NCBI GenBank assembly: GCA_028286385.1
Contig: JAQBRQ010000030.1
Location: 1-46,525 of the forward strand
Reading direction: 5' to 3'
DNA: 46,525 nt
Source of the DNA: Candidatus Saccharimonadota bacterium
GTDB taxonomy: Bacteria > Patescibacteriota > Saccharimonadia > Saccharimonadales > UBA4665
In this document: one piece after another, positions 1 to 7,523 of the stretch
Layout: each line of letters begins with the position of its first letter
Position numbering within the stretch: position 1 is the first letter of the stretch
Notes under the pieces: generated by a model
Database searches by the model: none
What the model saw: the letters and a program-made list of their open reading frames with translations, nothing else
What the model was told of the DNA's origin: nothing
Program-made: the position numbers and the translations under genes

Positions 1-2
1 TA

Positions 3-986
3 GAAGAGATCAGCCGCAACAAGCAAGCTATTGCTGCTCAGTACTCGCAGGTTTTTGGCGGGCAATCATTCAAAACTGTCGACAACTACGACTGGTTCAA
101 GGACATAAATTACCTCGACTTCCTGCGCGATGTTGGCAAGCACGTGCCAATGCGCCAGATGCTGGCCCGCGATTTTGTCGGTAACCGCCTTGGCGAGGAA
201 GGCACCGGCCTCAGTTACGCTGAGTTTAGCTATGTCTTAATCCAAGCCTACGACTTCCTGCACTTATATAACGAGCACGGCGTCACGCTCCAAGTTTGCG
301 GCTCCGACCAGTGGGGAAACAGTATCGCGGGGGTCGATTTGATCCGCCGCAAAACCGGTGGTGAGGCCCATGTCTACTCTGTGCCGCTAATCGTCAACAA
401 ATCGACAGGCAAAAAATTCGGTAAGAGCGAAGAAGGGGCAATCTGGCTCGATCCAGCCAAAACAACGCCAACTCAGTTCTATCAGTTTTGGATTAACGCC
501 GATGATGCCGGTGCCGAAGATTATCTCAAGGTGTTCACTGAACTCGATAAAGACACTATTGAAGCTGTCATGGCCGAACATGCCGAGAACCAGGGCTTAC
601 GTGTTGCTCAAAAGCGCTTGGCGTTGGAGGTTACCACCTTGGTGCACGGCGCCGAGCAAACGGCCGTAGCTGTCGCAGTTACCAACTACTTGACGGGCGC
701 GACTTCGATCGGTGAAGCCGATGACGCATCGCTGCAGGCACTACGCCAGGAAATTTCTGCCGTCCACAGTCCCCAAAACGGCTCAATCGTCGACGCACTG
801 GTGCGGGCTGATTTAGCCACTTCAAATACCGAAGCCCGCCGCTTGCTGAGCGGCAACGCCATCGCGGTCAACGGTGTTAAAACTGCTAACGAAACCTTCC
901 AGCCGAGCGATTTCCAGAATGGTAAGCTACTCCTGCGCCGCGGTAAAGCATTCAAAGACTCAGCGCTCGTGGAGCTTGGAGAATAG
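3..986 (+). CDS. tyrS: Tyrosyl-tRNA synthetase, 5'-truncated by the window edge
   Basis: Class I aminoacyl-tRNA synthetase that charges tRNA-Tyr in the cytoplasm. The frame is open to the left edge (first full codon at 3), so the N-terminus with the HIGH motif is missing; about 327 residues are visible against about 400-420 in the family. Visible signatures are the tyrosine-binding stretch GSDQWGN, the class I KMSKS-like loop KFGKS, and a C-terminal S4-type RNA-binding domain (ADLATSNTEARRLL ... NGVK). An internal ATG at 144 is not the start, because conserved TyrRS sequence precedes it. It ends in TAG and is followed 28 nt later by a methyltransferase gene with its own -10 box. Identity is secure. 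Confidence 0.97.
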   Translation, partial: EEISRNKQAIAAQYSQVFGGQSFKTVDNYDWFKDINYLDFLRDVGKHVPMRQMLARDFVGNRLGEEGTGLSYAEFSYVLIQAYDFLHLYNEHGVTLQVCGSDQWGNSIAGVDLIRRKTGGEAHVYSVPLIVNKSTGKKFGKSEEGAIWLDPAKTTPTQFYQFWINADDAGAEDYLKVFTELDKDTIEAVMAEHAENQGLRVAQKRLALEVTTLVHGAEQTAVAVAVTNYLTGATSIGEADDASLQALRQEISAVHSPQNGSIVDALVRADLATSNTEARRLLSGNAIAVNGVKTANETFQPSDFQNGKLLLRRGKAFKDSALVELGE

Positions 987-1003
987 TCAGCGGCTGTTAT
1001 ACT
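976..1003 (+). promoter_or_regulatory. Promoter of the methyltransferase gene
   Basis: TTGGAG (976-981), a 16-nt spacer and TATACT (998-1003) lie across the end of tyrS. The -10 box ends 11 nt before the ATG at 1015, predicting an RNA leader of only about 5 nt with no Shine-Dalgarno sequence. Confidence 0.55.
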
Positions 1004-1014
1004 AGAAAACACTT

Positions 1015-1833
1015 ATGTCACATACAACTACACCAATCACACCAACACCAATCACTAAAAATCCAGTCGCTAAGGCCGCCAAGAAGAAGGCCGATCAGTA
1101 CAATGACCCCACCCACAACTATCTTCGCTACTGGGACGAGCGCAAATACGAACATGCTGCCGAAGAAATTGCTATCACAAAATTGTTACGCGGCAAACAT
1201 TTCAAGAACGCTGTCGACATCGGTGGTGGTTATGGCCGTTTGTGCTTATTCCTCGAAAAATACGCCGATAAAGTAACGCTTGCCGAGCCAAGTCAGCAGC
1301 AGCTCGATATCGCCAAAGACTTCCTAAAAGGGCACAGCGAAATCGACCAAAAACTGATGCAAGCCGACGATCTGGAGTTCAAAGATGGCACCATTGATCT
1401 GTTAACCATGATCCGTGTCATGCACCACTTGCCGGATCCGAGCACTGAATTTAACGAAATTTCCCGTGTTCTAAGCCAAGATGGCTACGCCATCATCGAA
1501 GTTGCCAATTACTTGCACATGCGCAATCGCCTCAAACACCTCTCCCGCCGCGAAAAAATGCCGGTTAAGCCCGTCGATATCCGTTCCGCCAAGAACAAGC
1601 GCGATGAAGAGATCGCTTTCGTAAACCACAACCCGCACACCGTTATTCGCCACCTCGAGCACGCCGGTCTCCAGGTTGAAGCAACACTTTCTGTTTCTAA
1701 TCTGCGTAGCACCCGCCTCAAGAAAGCACTACCACAAAGCGTTATGCTTGGCATAGAACGTGCCCTTCAGAAGCCACTAGCCAGTCTGTACTTCGGTCCA
1801 AGCATTTTCTTCCTGGTCCGCAAAAGCCGCTAA
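1015..1833 (+). CDS. Class I SAM-dependent methyltransferase
   Basis: A 272-residue protein with a Rossmann-type methyltransferase core. The SAM-binding motif I is seen as VDIGGGYGRL at about residue 66, followed by the acidic motif II (TLAEPS) and a post-motif segment (DLLTMIRVMHHLPDP) typical of UbiE/type 11 methyltransferases. About 40 N-terminal residues rich in Thr, Pro and Lys precede the domain and look disordered. The substrate cannot be told from the sequence. It stands as a single gene between tyrS and an orphan, with its own promoter. A hairpin follows the stop codon. Confidence 0.85.
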   Translation: MSHTTTPITPTPITKNPVAKAAKKKADQYNDPTHNYLRYWDERKYEHAAEEIAITKLLRGKHFKNAVDIGGGYGRLCLFLEKYADKVTLAEPSQQQLDIAKDFLKGHSEIDQKLMQADDLEFKDGTIDLLTMIRVMHHLPDPSTEFNEISRVLSQDGYAIIEVANYLHMRNRLKHLSRREKMPVKPVDIRSAKNKRDEEIAFVNHNPHTVIRHLEHAGLQVEATLSVSNLRSTRLKKALPQSVMLGIERALQKPLASLYFGPSIFFLVRKSR

Positions 1834-1862
1834 CCCACTCGGGTGGCCCAGGAAGAGTGGGT
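1833..1862 (+). terminator. Hairpin after the methyltransferase gene
   Basis: ACCCACTC (1833-1840) and GAGTGGGT (1855-1862) form an 8-bp stem with a 14-nt loop directly at the stop codon. No T-run follows, so it may be a weak terminator or an mRNA 3'-end stabiliser. Confidence 0.4.
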
Positions 1863-1904
1863 AAGATTGTGTCTAGGTGATTGAGAGATCCAGACTGTAG
1901 AATA

Positions 1905-1933
1905 TTGACAATGGATGGATTAATTGCTATAAT
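1905..1933 (+). promoter_or_regulatory. Full-consensus promoter
   Basis: TTGACA (1905-1910), a 17-nt spacer and TATAAT (1928-1933) match the housekeeping sigma consensus exactly. The expected start site (about 1940) is 3 nt before the ATG of the small gene at 1943, so the transcript should be leaderless. Confidence 0.85.
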
Positions 1934-1942
1934 AGAGTTAAT

Positions 1943-2227
1943 ATGAGTAGGTTAGCGGAACAATTAAGTCTTTACACTGTAGTAGCTGCTTCTGCGGCTA
2001 CAGCTGTCTTGCTGGGGAACAGTGCCATAAGATCTACCTCAGAACTGCTTGACAGCGATCCATATAGGCTTCCGAGCTCTCCTGACTTGGTTGGCCAGCC
2101 TTATGTAGGCGATATAGCTAAACAGTCTGGACATTCGGCTGTCATAGATACGAAAAATGTGGATGAAATTCCGCTTAGAGTAAGTAGCGTAACGCTGCTT
2201 TGCCCTTTGCCTTTACAGAAAAAGTAG
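1943..2227 (+). CDS. Hypothetical small protein with N-terminal hydrophobic segment
   Basis: A 94-residue protein of unrecognised family. Residues about 9-28 are hydrophobic and Ala/Val-rich, which suggests a membrane anchor or signal segment; the rest is polar and ends in a Leu/Pro/Lys tail. The gene is supported mainly by the perfect -35/-10 promoter immediately upstream. It lies alone between the methyltransferase gene and recG. No function is proposed. Confidence 0.6.
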   Translation: MSRLAEQLSLYTVVAASAATAVLLGNSAIRSTSELLDSDPYRLPSSPDLVGQPYVGDIAKQSGHSAVIDTKNVDEIPLRVSSVTLLCPLPLQKK

Positions 2228-2246
2228 CAGCCTACCTCAGATCTCG

Positions 2247-2252
2247 TATACT
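2247..2252 (+). promoter_or_regulatory. -10 box of recG
   Basis: TATACT ends 6 nt before the recG ATG at 2259. By the usual 7-nt spacing, transcription would start on the A of the start codon, giving a leaderless mRNA. No good -35 box is visible. Confidence 0.5.
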
Positions 2253-2258
2253 AGAGCT

Positions 2259-4295
2259 ATGACAGTTACGAGCCCGATTACGGAGCTAAAGGGAGTTGGG
2301 CCGGCGTTGGCGCAAAAATTTGCGTTGGTGGGGATCAAAACCATTGCTGATTTGATTGATTATTACCCCCGTCGCTACGAGGATTATTCGCAGTTGACTG
2401 GTATTGCCGATCTAGAGCCGGGCCCGGTCAGTATTGAAGCTGTTATTGAGGAGGCTACCGGGCGCTATGTGCGCCGCGGCATGCATATCACTGAAGCTAT
2501 TGCTACTGACAAGACGGGCAGTGTCCGCCTAGTTTGGTTTAACCAGCCGTACAGAGCCGCGGCACTCAAGAGTGGCCAACGCTACTACATATCCGGTAAT
2601 TATGAGCTTAAGCAGCGTCGCTTTAGCCTGCAGAATCCGAGCGTTGAGATGGTCAGCGACCTGCCGGCCAACACAGCGCGTATATTAGCTGTCTACCGTG
2701 AGACCAAAGGCCTGACGTCGCGCCAGATTAGAGCAGCGATTATTCAGGTGCTGCCGCTGCTCAAAACATTGCCGGAGAGCCTGCCATCAGAGCTTATTAA
2801 AAAGCAGAAGCTGGTGAGTCGCGCCGAGGCTTTAACGGCACTCCATATGCCAGAATCGACCAAGCAGCTGGAGACGGCTCGCCGCCGCTTAGGTTTTGAA
2901 GAAGTTTTTCAGCTTAGCATGGCTAGTCTACTCAACAAGCGCGAAAATCAGTCGGAATCAGCCCTGGCAATTCCGTTTGAGGAGAAACTGGCCAAGCAGT
3001 TCGTGGGCAGTTTGCCGTTTGACTTAACCGACGCCCAGCGGCGCACTATCTGGCAAATTTATCTTGATCTCCAAAAGTCCGAGCCTATGAACCGCCTAGT
3101 AGAAGGCGATGTCGGCTCCGGAAAGACGGTGGTGGCGGCCATGGCAGCGCTGATGGCACTGGCCCAGGGTTGGCAGGTGGCCTTTATGGCGCCAACCGAG
3201 CTTTTGGCCCGTCAGCACGCCGAAACGATTTACCAGCTCATGAAGCCAATGGGCCGCGAGGATAGCGTTGGATTACTCGTAGGCAGCCTCAAGAACGGCC
3301 AAAAAGAGCAGGCCAGGGCAGCAATCGCCGCCGGAAAGATTCAGTTTATGATTGGCACCCAGGCGTTGATTCAAGAATCGGTCGATATGCATAAGCTAGC
3401 TCTGATTGTGATTGATGAGCAGCACCGTTTTGGCGTGGACCAGCGCAAAACGCTGATGGCCAAGGCCGGCCACATGCCGCATGTGCTCAGTCTTACGGCC
3501 ACGCCAATCCCGCGGTCACTGGCCCTCACACTGTACGGCGAGCTCGATGTCTCCATCCTTGGCGACAAGCCGGGCGGTCGCAAGCCAATCATCACCGAGA
3601 TTGCTTCGCCCAATTCGCGGGCGCAGGTATATCAGCATATCGACCAGGAACTTGATAGCGGCCGTCAGATGTTTGTGGTCTGCCCGCTCATTACCGATTC
3701 GACAGTCTTGCAGCTTAACTCAGCCGAAGCGGTCTACAAGCAGCTGAGCACCAAAGACTTTAAGCATCGCAAGGTCGGGCTGCTGCATGGCAAGCTCAAG
3801 GCCGATCAAAAACAAGCGATTATGGAGCAGTTCGTGCGTCATGAACTGGATATTCTGGTGTCAACCACCGTGATTGAGGTCGGCGTTGACGTGCCAAACG
3901 CCAGCATTATGATGATCGAAAGCGCCGAACGCTTCGGCCTAGCCCAATTACACCAGCTCCGCGGTCGAGTCGGCCGCAGCAGCGATCAGGGCTATTGCTA
4001 CCTCATGATGAGCGATTCTAAAGCTCCAGGCCGCCGCCTGCGGGCCCTAGAAAGCTCCAATGACGGCTTCCGGTTGGCCGAACTCGACCTCGAACTACGC
4101 GGTCCGGGTGCCATTTACGGTACCTCACAGCACGGTCAATTAGATTTGCGAATCGCCAAATTAACAGATATAAAGCTGATTGCCGCTGCCCGCCAAGCCG
4201 CGCAAGAACTGCTCGATTCCGGTCAAAATTTGTTACAATATGAGCACCTCATGACACACGTAACCCGGCTGCGAGCCGTCACCAATCTTAATTAG
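2259..4295 (+). CDS. recG: ATP-dependent DNA helicase RecG
   Basis: Superfamily 2 helicase that reverses stalled replication forks and branch-migrates Holliday junctions. It has 678 residues, close to the usual 690. Seen in order: an N-terminal wedge/OB region (about 1-200), Walker A GDVGSGKT near residue 283, the DEQH box in VIDEQHRFGV near 385, motif III SLTATPIPRS, motif VI QLRGRVGRS, and the RecG C-terminal hook with LDLELRGPGAIYGTSQHG. The start at 2259 fits the family N-terminus (ITELKGVGPALAQKF). The next gene starts 2 nt after the stop, so recG heads a small operon with the 4298 gene and rsmD. Confidence 0.97.
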   Translation: MTVTSPITELKGVGPALAQKFALVGIKTIADLIDYYPRRYEDYSQLTGIADLEPGPVSIEAVIEEATGRYVRRGMHITEAIATDKTGSVRLVWFNQPYRAAALKSGQRYYISGNYELKQRRFSLQNPSVEMVSDLPANTARILAVYRETKGLTSRQIRAAIIQVLPLLKTLPESLPSELIKKQKLVSRAEALTALHMPESTKQLETARRRLGFEEVFQLSMASLLNKRENQSESALAIPFEEKLAKQFVGSLPFDLTDAQRRTIWQIYLDLQKSEPMNRLVEGDVGSGKTVVAAMAALMALAQGWQVAFMAPTELLARQHAETIYQLMKPMGREDSVGLLVGSLKNGQKEQARAAIAAGKIQFMIGTQALIQESVDMHKLALIVIDEQHRFGVDQRKTLMAKAGHMPHVLSLTATPIPRSLALTLYGELDVSILGDKPGGRKPIITEIASPNSRAQVYQHIDQELDSGRQMFVVCPLITDSTVLQLNSAEAVYKQLSTKDFKHRKVGLLHGKLKADQKQAIMEQFVRHELDILVSTTVIEVGVDVPNASIMMIESAERFGLAQLHQLRGRVGRSSDQGYCYLMMSDSKAPGRRLRALESSNDGFRLAELDLELRGPGAIYGTSQHGQLDLRIAKLTDIKLIAAARQAAQELLDSGQNLLQYEHLMTHVTRLRAVTNLN

Positions 4296-4297
4296 CT

Positions 4298-5110
4298 ATG
4301 TATTCTGGTTCTACTTTTAACAAATACTCTGGTCATGTACTGGGCGCGCACCAGAAAATAGATCGCATGGCCTGTCGCCAACTGAAGCAGCTAGCGCATA
4401 ACAAAAAATTTCCGTCGATTAAAACTATCCTGCATTTCGAGGGGGATAATGGCCCTGACGGCATCAAGCGTAAAAGTCCGGCCAAGGACGAGCCATGGCA
4501 TTATATACAGCCATTTGACGCCGATGACACACAGCTCATCGAGCTAATCGAAGAACACTACAAACAGCTCGTAAAAGCGTTGAAGGCCAAAGACGACATC
4601 CGCTCTGCTTTTGAGGCGGCTTGGCTAGCTCACGCCATTGTTGATGGACTAACGCCGGCTCACCACTACCCGTACGAAGAGAAGTTAGTCGAACTAAGCA
4701 GCGGACGCGGCATCGAAGATCGCACCACTATTAGCAAAAAGCTGATTATGCCAGGCGCGACGGTTAGCCATCAATTTGGTAACAACTGGAAAATGTGGGG
4801 GCCAAAGGGCTTATTCACCACTCATGCTGCCTTCGAAGCTGGCGTCGCGGTGCTAATGGCGCCACTGAGTCGCATTGGCGTCGTGCCGACTGCTGACAAA
4901 ATTGATGATTTCCAGGCACAGTCGCTGGCGAGTTGGTTCCGTACGCAGGCCCAAAACGTTGCTCGCATGGAGCTATACGATACGTTTTATGAAACTGGTT
5001 GGACGATCCCGCTGGCTCGCCGTGTCAGGAATCAACTTGTTCCTACGCTCGTGCAATCAGTCACACTGGTTTGGCATGGAGCCAGTTTGGAAGCTGCCAA
5101 ATGCGAGTAA
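4298..5110 (+). CDS. Uncharacterised protein, possible zinc phospholipase C / P1 nuclease-like fold
   Basis: A 270-residue protein with a spaced set of His and Asp residues: GAHQKIDR near residue 18, HFEGDNGPDG near 48, WHYIQPFD near 67, and AHAIVDGLTPAHHYPYE near 108. The helix carrying H-x3-D followed by HH resembles metal-binding helices of the zinc-dependent phospholipase C/P1 nuclease superfamily, but this is a pattern resemblance only. No clear signal peptide is seen. It lies between recG (2-nt gap) and rsmD (start codon at 5101 overlaps its 3' end), so it is co-transcribed and probably translationally coupled. The reading frame is secure; the function is a guess. Confidence 0.8.
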   Translation: MYSGSTFNKYSGHVLGAHQKIDRMACRQLKQLAHNKKFPSIKTILHFEGDNGPDGIKRKSPAKDEPWHYIQPFDADDTQLIELIEEHYKQLVKALKAKDDIRSAFEAAWLAHAIVDGLTPAHHYPYEEKLVELSSGRGIEDRTTISKKLIMPGATVSHQFGNNWKMWGPKGLFTTHAAFEAGVAVLMAPLSRIGVVPTADKIDDFQAQSLASWFRTQAQNVARMELYDTFYETGWTIPLARRVRNQLVPTLVQSVTLVWHGASLEAAKCE

Positions 5111-5634
5111 TATCCGGCTTCCTTGGCGGCCGTAATTTTGCTAGCCCGCACGGCCACCGCACCCATCCCATGAGCGAAAAAGTCCGCGGCGGCATCTTTG
5201 GCGTCCTGGGCGACATTAAAGGTCTGACCGTGCTCGATGCCTTCTCGGGTAGCGGCGCACTGGCCATCGAGGCAATCAGCCGTGGCGCCAAAAGCGCTGT
5301 GGCTATCGAAGTCGATAAAGGCGCACACACCATCATCACCGAAAACATTAAGGCGCTCGGTATTGATGATCGCATCAAGGCTATCAGGGCGTTCGCAAAC
5401 GCCTGGTCAACCCGCCACCAAGCCGAATTCTTTGACTTGATCTTTATTGACCCGCCATATGATAAGATCCCGTACCGTGATCTTAAAGTCCTGCCGCGCC
5501 ATTTAAAAGATGATGGCGTCCTGGTACTATCGTGGCCCGGCAAAATGGAAGTCCTCAAGTTTGAGCGGCTTACAAAAGTCATGGAAAAGCAGTACGGTGA
5601 CGCCCAACTAGTGTTTTACAAGAAAATCAGCTAA
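5101..5634 (+). CDS. rsmD: 16S rRNA (guanine966-N2)-methyltransferase RsmD
   Basis: Methylates the exocyclic amine of G966 in 16S rRNA during small-subunit assembly, using SAM. The 177-residue protein begins with the family signature MRVISGFLGGR, continues with HRTHPMSEKVRGGIFGVLG, SAM motif I LDAFSGSGALAIEA, and the N6/N2-methyltransferase catalytic motif DPPY. The same frame is open further upstream (to about 4999), but the ATG at 5101 gives the correct family N-terminus and overlaps the stop of the preceding gene by 10 nt. A tRNA gene follows after 22 nt. Confidence 0.95.
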   Translation: MRVISGFLGGRNFASPHGHRTHPMSEKVRGGIFGVLGDIKGLTVLDAFSGSGALAIEAISRGAKSAVAIEVDKGAHTIITENIKALGIDDRIKAIRAFANAWSTRHQAEFFDLIFIDPPYDKIPYRDLKVLPRHLKDDGVLVLSWPGKMEVLKFERLTKVMEKQYGDAQLVFYKKIS

Positions 5635-5656
5635 AATACTTCGGTACCAATTGCAT

Positions 5657-5740
5657 GCGGATGTGGTGGAATGGTAGACACGCTAGTTTTAGGAACTAGT
5701 GCCGCAAGGCGTGGAGGTTCAAGTCCTCTCATCCGCACCA
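5657..5740 (+). tRNA. tRNA-Leu (anticodon UAG)
   Basis: The acceptor stem GCGGATG pairs with CATCCGC, discriminator A and an encoded CCA follow. The anticodon stem CTAGT/ACTAG holds the loop TTTAGGA, giving anticodon TAG, which reads CUA leucine codons. A short variable arm and the T-arm GGAGGTTCAAGTCCTC are present; the 84-nt length and class II variable region fit leucine. Its 3' end is duplicated at 5809-5818 and 5891-5908. Confidence 0.95.
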
Positions 5741-5778
5741 AATAAAGAACCGGCCTAGAGCCGGTTTTTTATTTGGTC
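5739..5778 (+). terminator. Rho-independent terminator after tRNA-Leu, bidirectional in form
   Basis: AACCGGC (5748-5754) and GCCGGTT (5760-5766) form a 7-bp stem with loop CTAGA followed by six T's. The pairing extends outward: CCAAATAAA from the tRNA CCA end matches TTATTTGG at 5770-5777, so the inverted repeat is about 17 bp with small bulges and could work in both directions. Confidence 0.85.
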
Positions 5779-5908
5779 TGAGTAGACTCGAACCTCCGTA
5801 CCCGTAGGGTGGAGGTTCGTGGAGCGAGGACGCGCACAGAAGTGTGTACACACTTCGAGCACGCCGCAGTGGAAAAGGACGAAGTCCGCTAGTCCTCTCA
5901 TCCGCACC
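5774..5908 (+). repeat. Mosaic of duplicated and inverted tRNA 3'-end sequence with an inserted palindrome
   Basis: GTGGAGGTTC of the tRNA T-arm (5711-5720) recurs at 5809-5818, and the following 18 nt of the tRNA 3' end (5722-5739) recur exactly at 5891-5908. The two halves of the copy are split by 72 nt (5819-5890) carrying the 16-nt palindrome AAGTGTGTACACACTT (5840-5855). In addition, the minus strand of 5774-5797 resembles a tRNA 3' end (GGAGGTTCGAGTC ... GACCA) and pairs with 5811-5819. It may be a decayed tRNA, an integration scar or a tRNA-derived mobile repeat. No gene is seen here. Confidence 0.75.
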
Positions 5909-5945
5909 GGTGCGCAGACTTACAGAACATGCGCACAAAACGTTA

Positions 5946-5951
5946 TATAAT
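5946..5951 (+). promoter_or_regulatory. -10 box before the orphan gene at 5975
   Basis: A consensus TATAAT is followed after 23 nt by the ATG. Unlike the leaderless genes nearby, this short leader contains a Shine-Dalgarno sequence (AGGAG at 5963-5969). Confidence 0.55.
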
Positions 5952-5974
5952 GCGCCCAACTAACAGGAGTTCCC

Positions 5975-6514
5975 ATGGGTCCAGAAGCCATTAAGAAGAT
6001 TACAGACGCAAAGCTAAATCTCGAACACGCGCAAAACCGAGTAACATCGACGAACATTGAAGTGAATCAACCAATATTAAAGAGATACTTCGAGTTGCAT
6101 GAGAGGTACGAAGCCTGTGGAATTAGCCGTGAAGAACGAGCCGAGCTTGGCCATGCACTTAAGCAAAGAGTCGAAGATTTGGTGCAGGGGCTTTGGGATC
6201 AAGAGGCCCACTCCGCGATTAAGCCTGCATTCAAGTACCTAGACAAGGAGACAAAGTCAGTAAAAGCTCCAGGTTTTGTAGACATGTACCTAACGCGATA
6301 CACGGGTGAAGGTCCTGATTTCGTGCAAAATAAACCAGCTGGTCACCTTGATCTAGAAGACGAGAATGGCTACTGGAAGTTGTATCACAATAGCGTAGTT
6401 GAGATTGTGCCTGACCTTGACTACCCAATGGTGCATGCTCGTCTGGAAGACGACGTTGCCACACTTGAAACAATGTTTGCAGCATTAGAGCTTCCGACCC
6501 CTGAAGTAGCCTGA
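5975..6514 (+). CDS. Hypothetical protein
   Basis: A 179-residue, hydrophilic, Glu/Lys-rich protein that I do not recognise. The first about 90 residues look alpha-helical, with heptad-like spacing, and the second half has mixed polar sequence (GYWKLYHNSVVEIVPDLDY). There is no signal peptide or membrane segment. The start is supported by TATAAT and AGGAG upstream. It sits just beyond the tRNA-Leu 3'-end duplication, the usual place for integrated cargo, but nothing in it looks like an integrase or phage gene. Codons such as ATA and AGA are more frequent than in neighbouring housekeeping genes. Confidence 0.75.
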   Translation: MGPEAIKKITDAKLNLEHAQNRVTSTNIEVNQPILKRYFELHERYEACGISREERAELGHALKQRVEDLVQGLWDQEAHSAIKPAFKYLDKETKSVKAPGFVDMYLTRYTGEGPDFVQNKPAGHLDLEDENGYWKLYHNSVVEIVPDLDYPMVHARLEDDVATLETMFAALELPTPEVA

Positions 6515-6521
6515 GGCTACT
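6505..6521 (+). terminator. Hairpin with the stop codon in its loop
   Basis: AGTAGCC (6505-6511) and GGCTACT (6515-6521) flank the TGA stop of the 5975 gene. The 7-bp stem has no T-run after it, so termination is uncertain. Confidence 0.35.
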
Positions 6522-6551
6522 GGAATGCTGCAACGGCACCAACCACGAAAT

Positions 6552-6860
6552 TTAGAACAGATTGAATGGTGGCGTCGCGAGCGCAGTGAGGGCCCAAGCA
6601 CCCAGGCCAACCCCCATCGCGTCAAAAACTATGTCTGAAAGCGAGTTGCGCAGCGTCTCATGGCCAAATACAATGTCAAAGCGGGCCAAAAACGGCGATA
6701 GCACGAAGATCTCTAGGGGCTCCCACAGAATCATCAAACTGAGCGCAAAAAAGGGATCCATGACCCACCCCAAAGCCACTCCCGTACACAAGTGAACAAT
6801 GCTCCAAGGGTCAAACAGGGCATCGTTACGTTTTAGAGCAATATTTGTATTTTTAGACAT
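6552..6860 (-). CDS. Small integral membrane protein, uncharacterised
   Basis: A 102-residue membrane protein on the minus strand. It has about three hydrophobic helices and conserved-looking polar residues inside or next to them (DPWSIVHLCTG, LWEPLEIF, NSLSDIVFDAMG), a layout seen in small Patescibacteria membrane proteins of unknown role. The frame is open to a GTG at 6878, but the ATG at 6860 is preferred because a minus-strand -10 box TATCTT ends 6 nt before it. It is divergent from the hydrolase gene at 6884, and the two -10 boxes overlap. Confidence 0.75.
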   Translation of the reverse strand: MSKNTNIALKRNDALFDPWSIVHLCTGVALGWVMDPFFALSLMILWEPLEIFVLSPFLARFDIVFGHETLRNSLSDIVFDAMGVGLGAWALTALATPPFNLF

Positions 6861-6865
6861 ACCAC

Positions 6866-6872
6866 TAAGATA
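6866..6872. promoter_or_regulatory. Overlapping divergent -10 boxes
   Basis: TAAGAT (6866-6871) on the plus strand serves the hydrolase gene at 6884. TATCTT (6872-6867) on the minus strand serves the membrane-protein gene at 6860. The two boxes share five base pairs, so only one polymerase can open this site at a time. Confidence 0.5.
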
Positions 6873-6883
6873 GCGCACTTCTT

Positions 6884-7486
6884 ATGCAAAAACCACTACA
6901 CTTGATTTACATTACCGGCCTTGGCGACCATAACGTTGATAACCAACGTAGAGCAGTCGATACCTGGCGCTGGTACGGTGTTGAGTCTGAGGTTTTCCAA
7001 GTGCTTTGGGCCGACCGCGAGCCCTGGCAGCCTAAGTTCGATCGATTACTTGCTCGTATTGATGATTTGAACGCTCAAGGCAAAGATGTGGGCTTGGTGG
7101 GCGTAAGCGCCGGCGCCACAGCCGTGATCAACGCCTACGCAGCTCGCAAAGGCGTGCTCGTCGGCGTAGTGCTTATAGCCGGCAAAGTGAATCGCCCTGC
7201 AGCTATCGGCGGTCGCTTTCGCAGTGATAACCCAGCGTTTATTACTTCGGCTCTGAATTGTCAGGATGCGCTAGTTACACTCACTGCCGAGGATCGCCGC
7301 CGCATTTTATCGCGCTTCGGCATCATCGACGAGGTTGTACCGTTCAAAGACAGTATTATTACAGGCGCTCGCAACCGTGTTAGCCTGACTATCGGCCATA
7401 CTCCAACAATCGGGCTGCAAATTAGCTTTGGCGCCTGGAGTTTCATCCACTTCTTGAAGCGCCAAGCTGCCGCACGCGCAGAGTAG
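6884..7486 (+). CDS. Alpha/beta-hydrolase-like protein
   Basis: A 200-residue protein with the outline of an alpha/beta hydrolase: an early strand and oxyanion turn (IYITGLGD), the nucleophile elbow GVSAGA (GxSxG) near residue 78, an acid region (IIDEVVPFKD) near 148, and a C-terminal GHTPT whose His is placed for the catalytic triad. The substrate is unknown; small esterase-like or chaperone-like members of this fold occur in reduced genomes. It has its own promoter, divergent from the membrane protein, and lies just upstream of hisS, which has a separate -10 box. Confidence 0.8.
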   Translation: MQKPLHLIYITGLGDHNVDNQRRAVDTWRWYGVESEVFQVLWADREPWQPKFDRLLARIDDLNAQGKDVGLVGVSAGATAVINAYAARKGVLVGVVLIAGKVNRPAAIGGRFRSDNPAFITSALNCQDALVTLTAEDRRRILSRFGIIDEVVPFKDSIITGARNRVSLTIGHTPTIGLQISFGAWSFIHFLKRQAAARAE

Positions 7487-7507
7487 CCCTCGGGCGGGCA
7501 TGTAAGA

Positions 7508-7513
7508 TATACT
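7508..7513 (+). promoter_or_regulatory. -10 box of hisS
   Basis: TATACT ends 10 nt before the hisS ATG at 7524, giving a predicted leader of about 4 nt. No strong -35 box is visible. Confidence 0.45.
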
Positions 7514-7523
7514 AAGCATACCA

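Noticed and set aside
5061-5582. Minus-strand frames opposite rsmD
   Set aside because: rsmD is diagnostic on the plus strand; the opposite frames have no recognisable protein.
5774-5910. A second tRNA on the minus strand ending in GACCA
   Set aside because: No matching 5' acceptor strand, D-arm or anticodon arm is found; the T-stem has mismatches.
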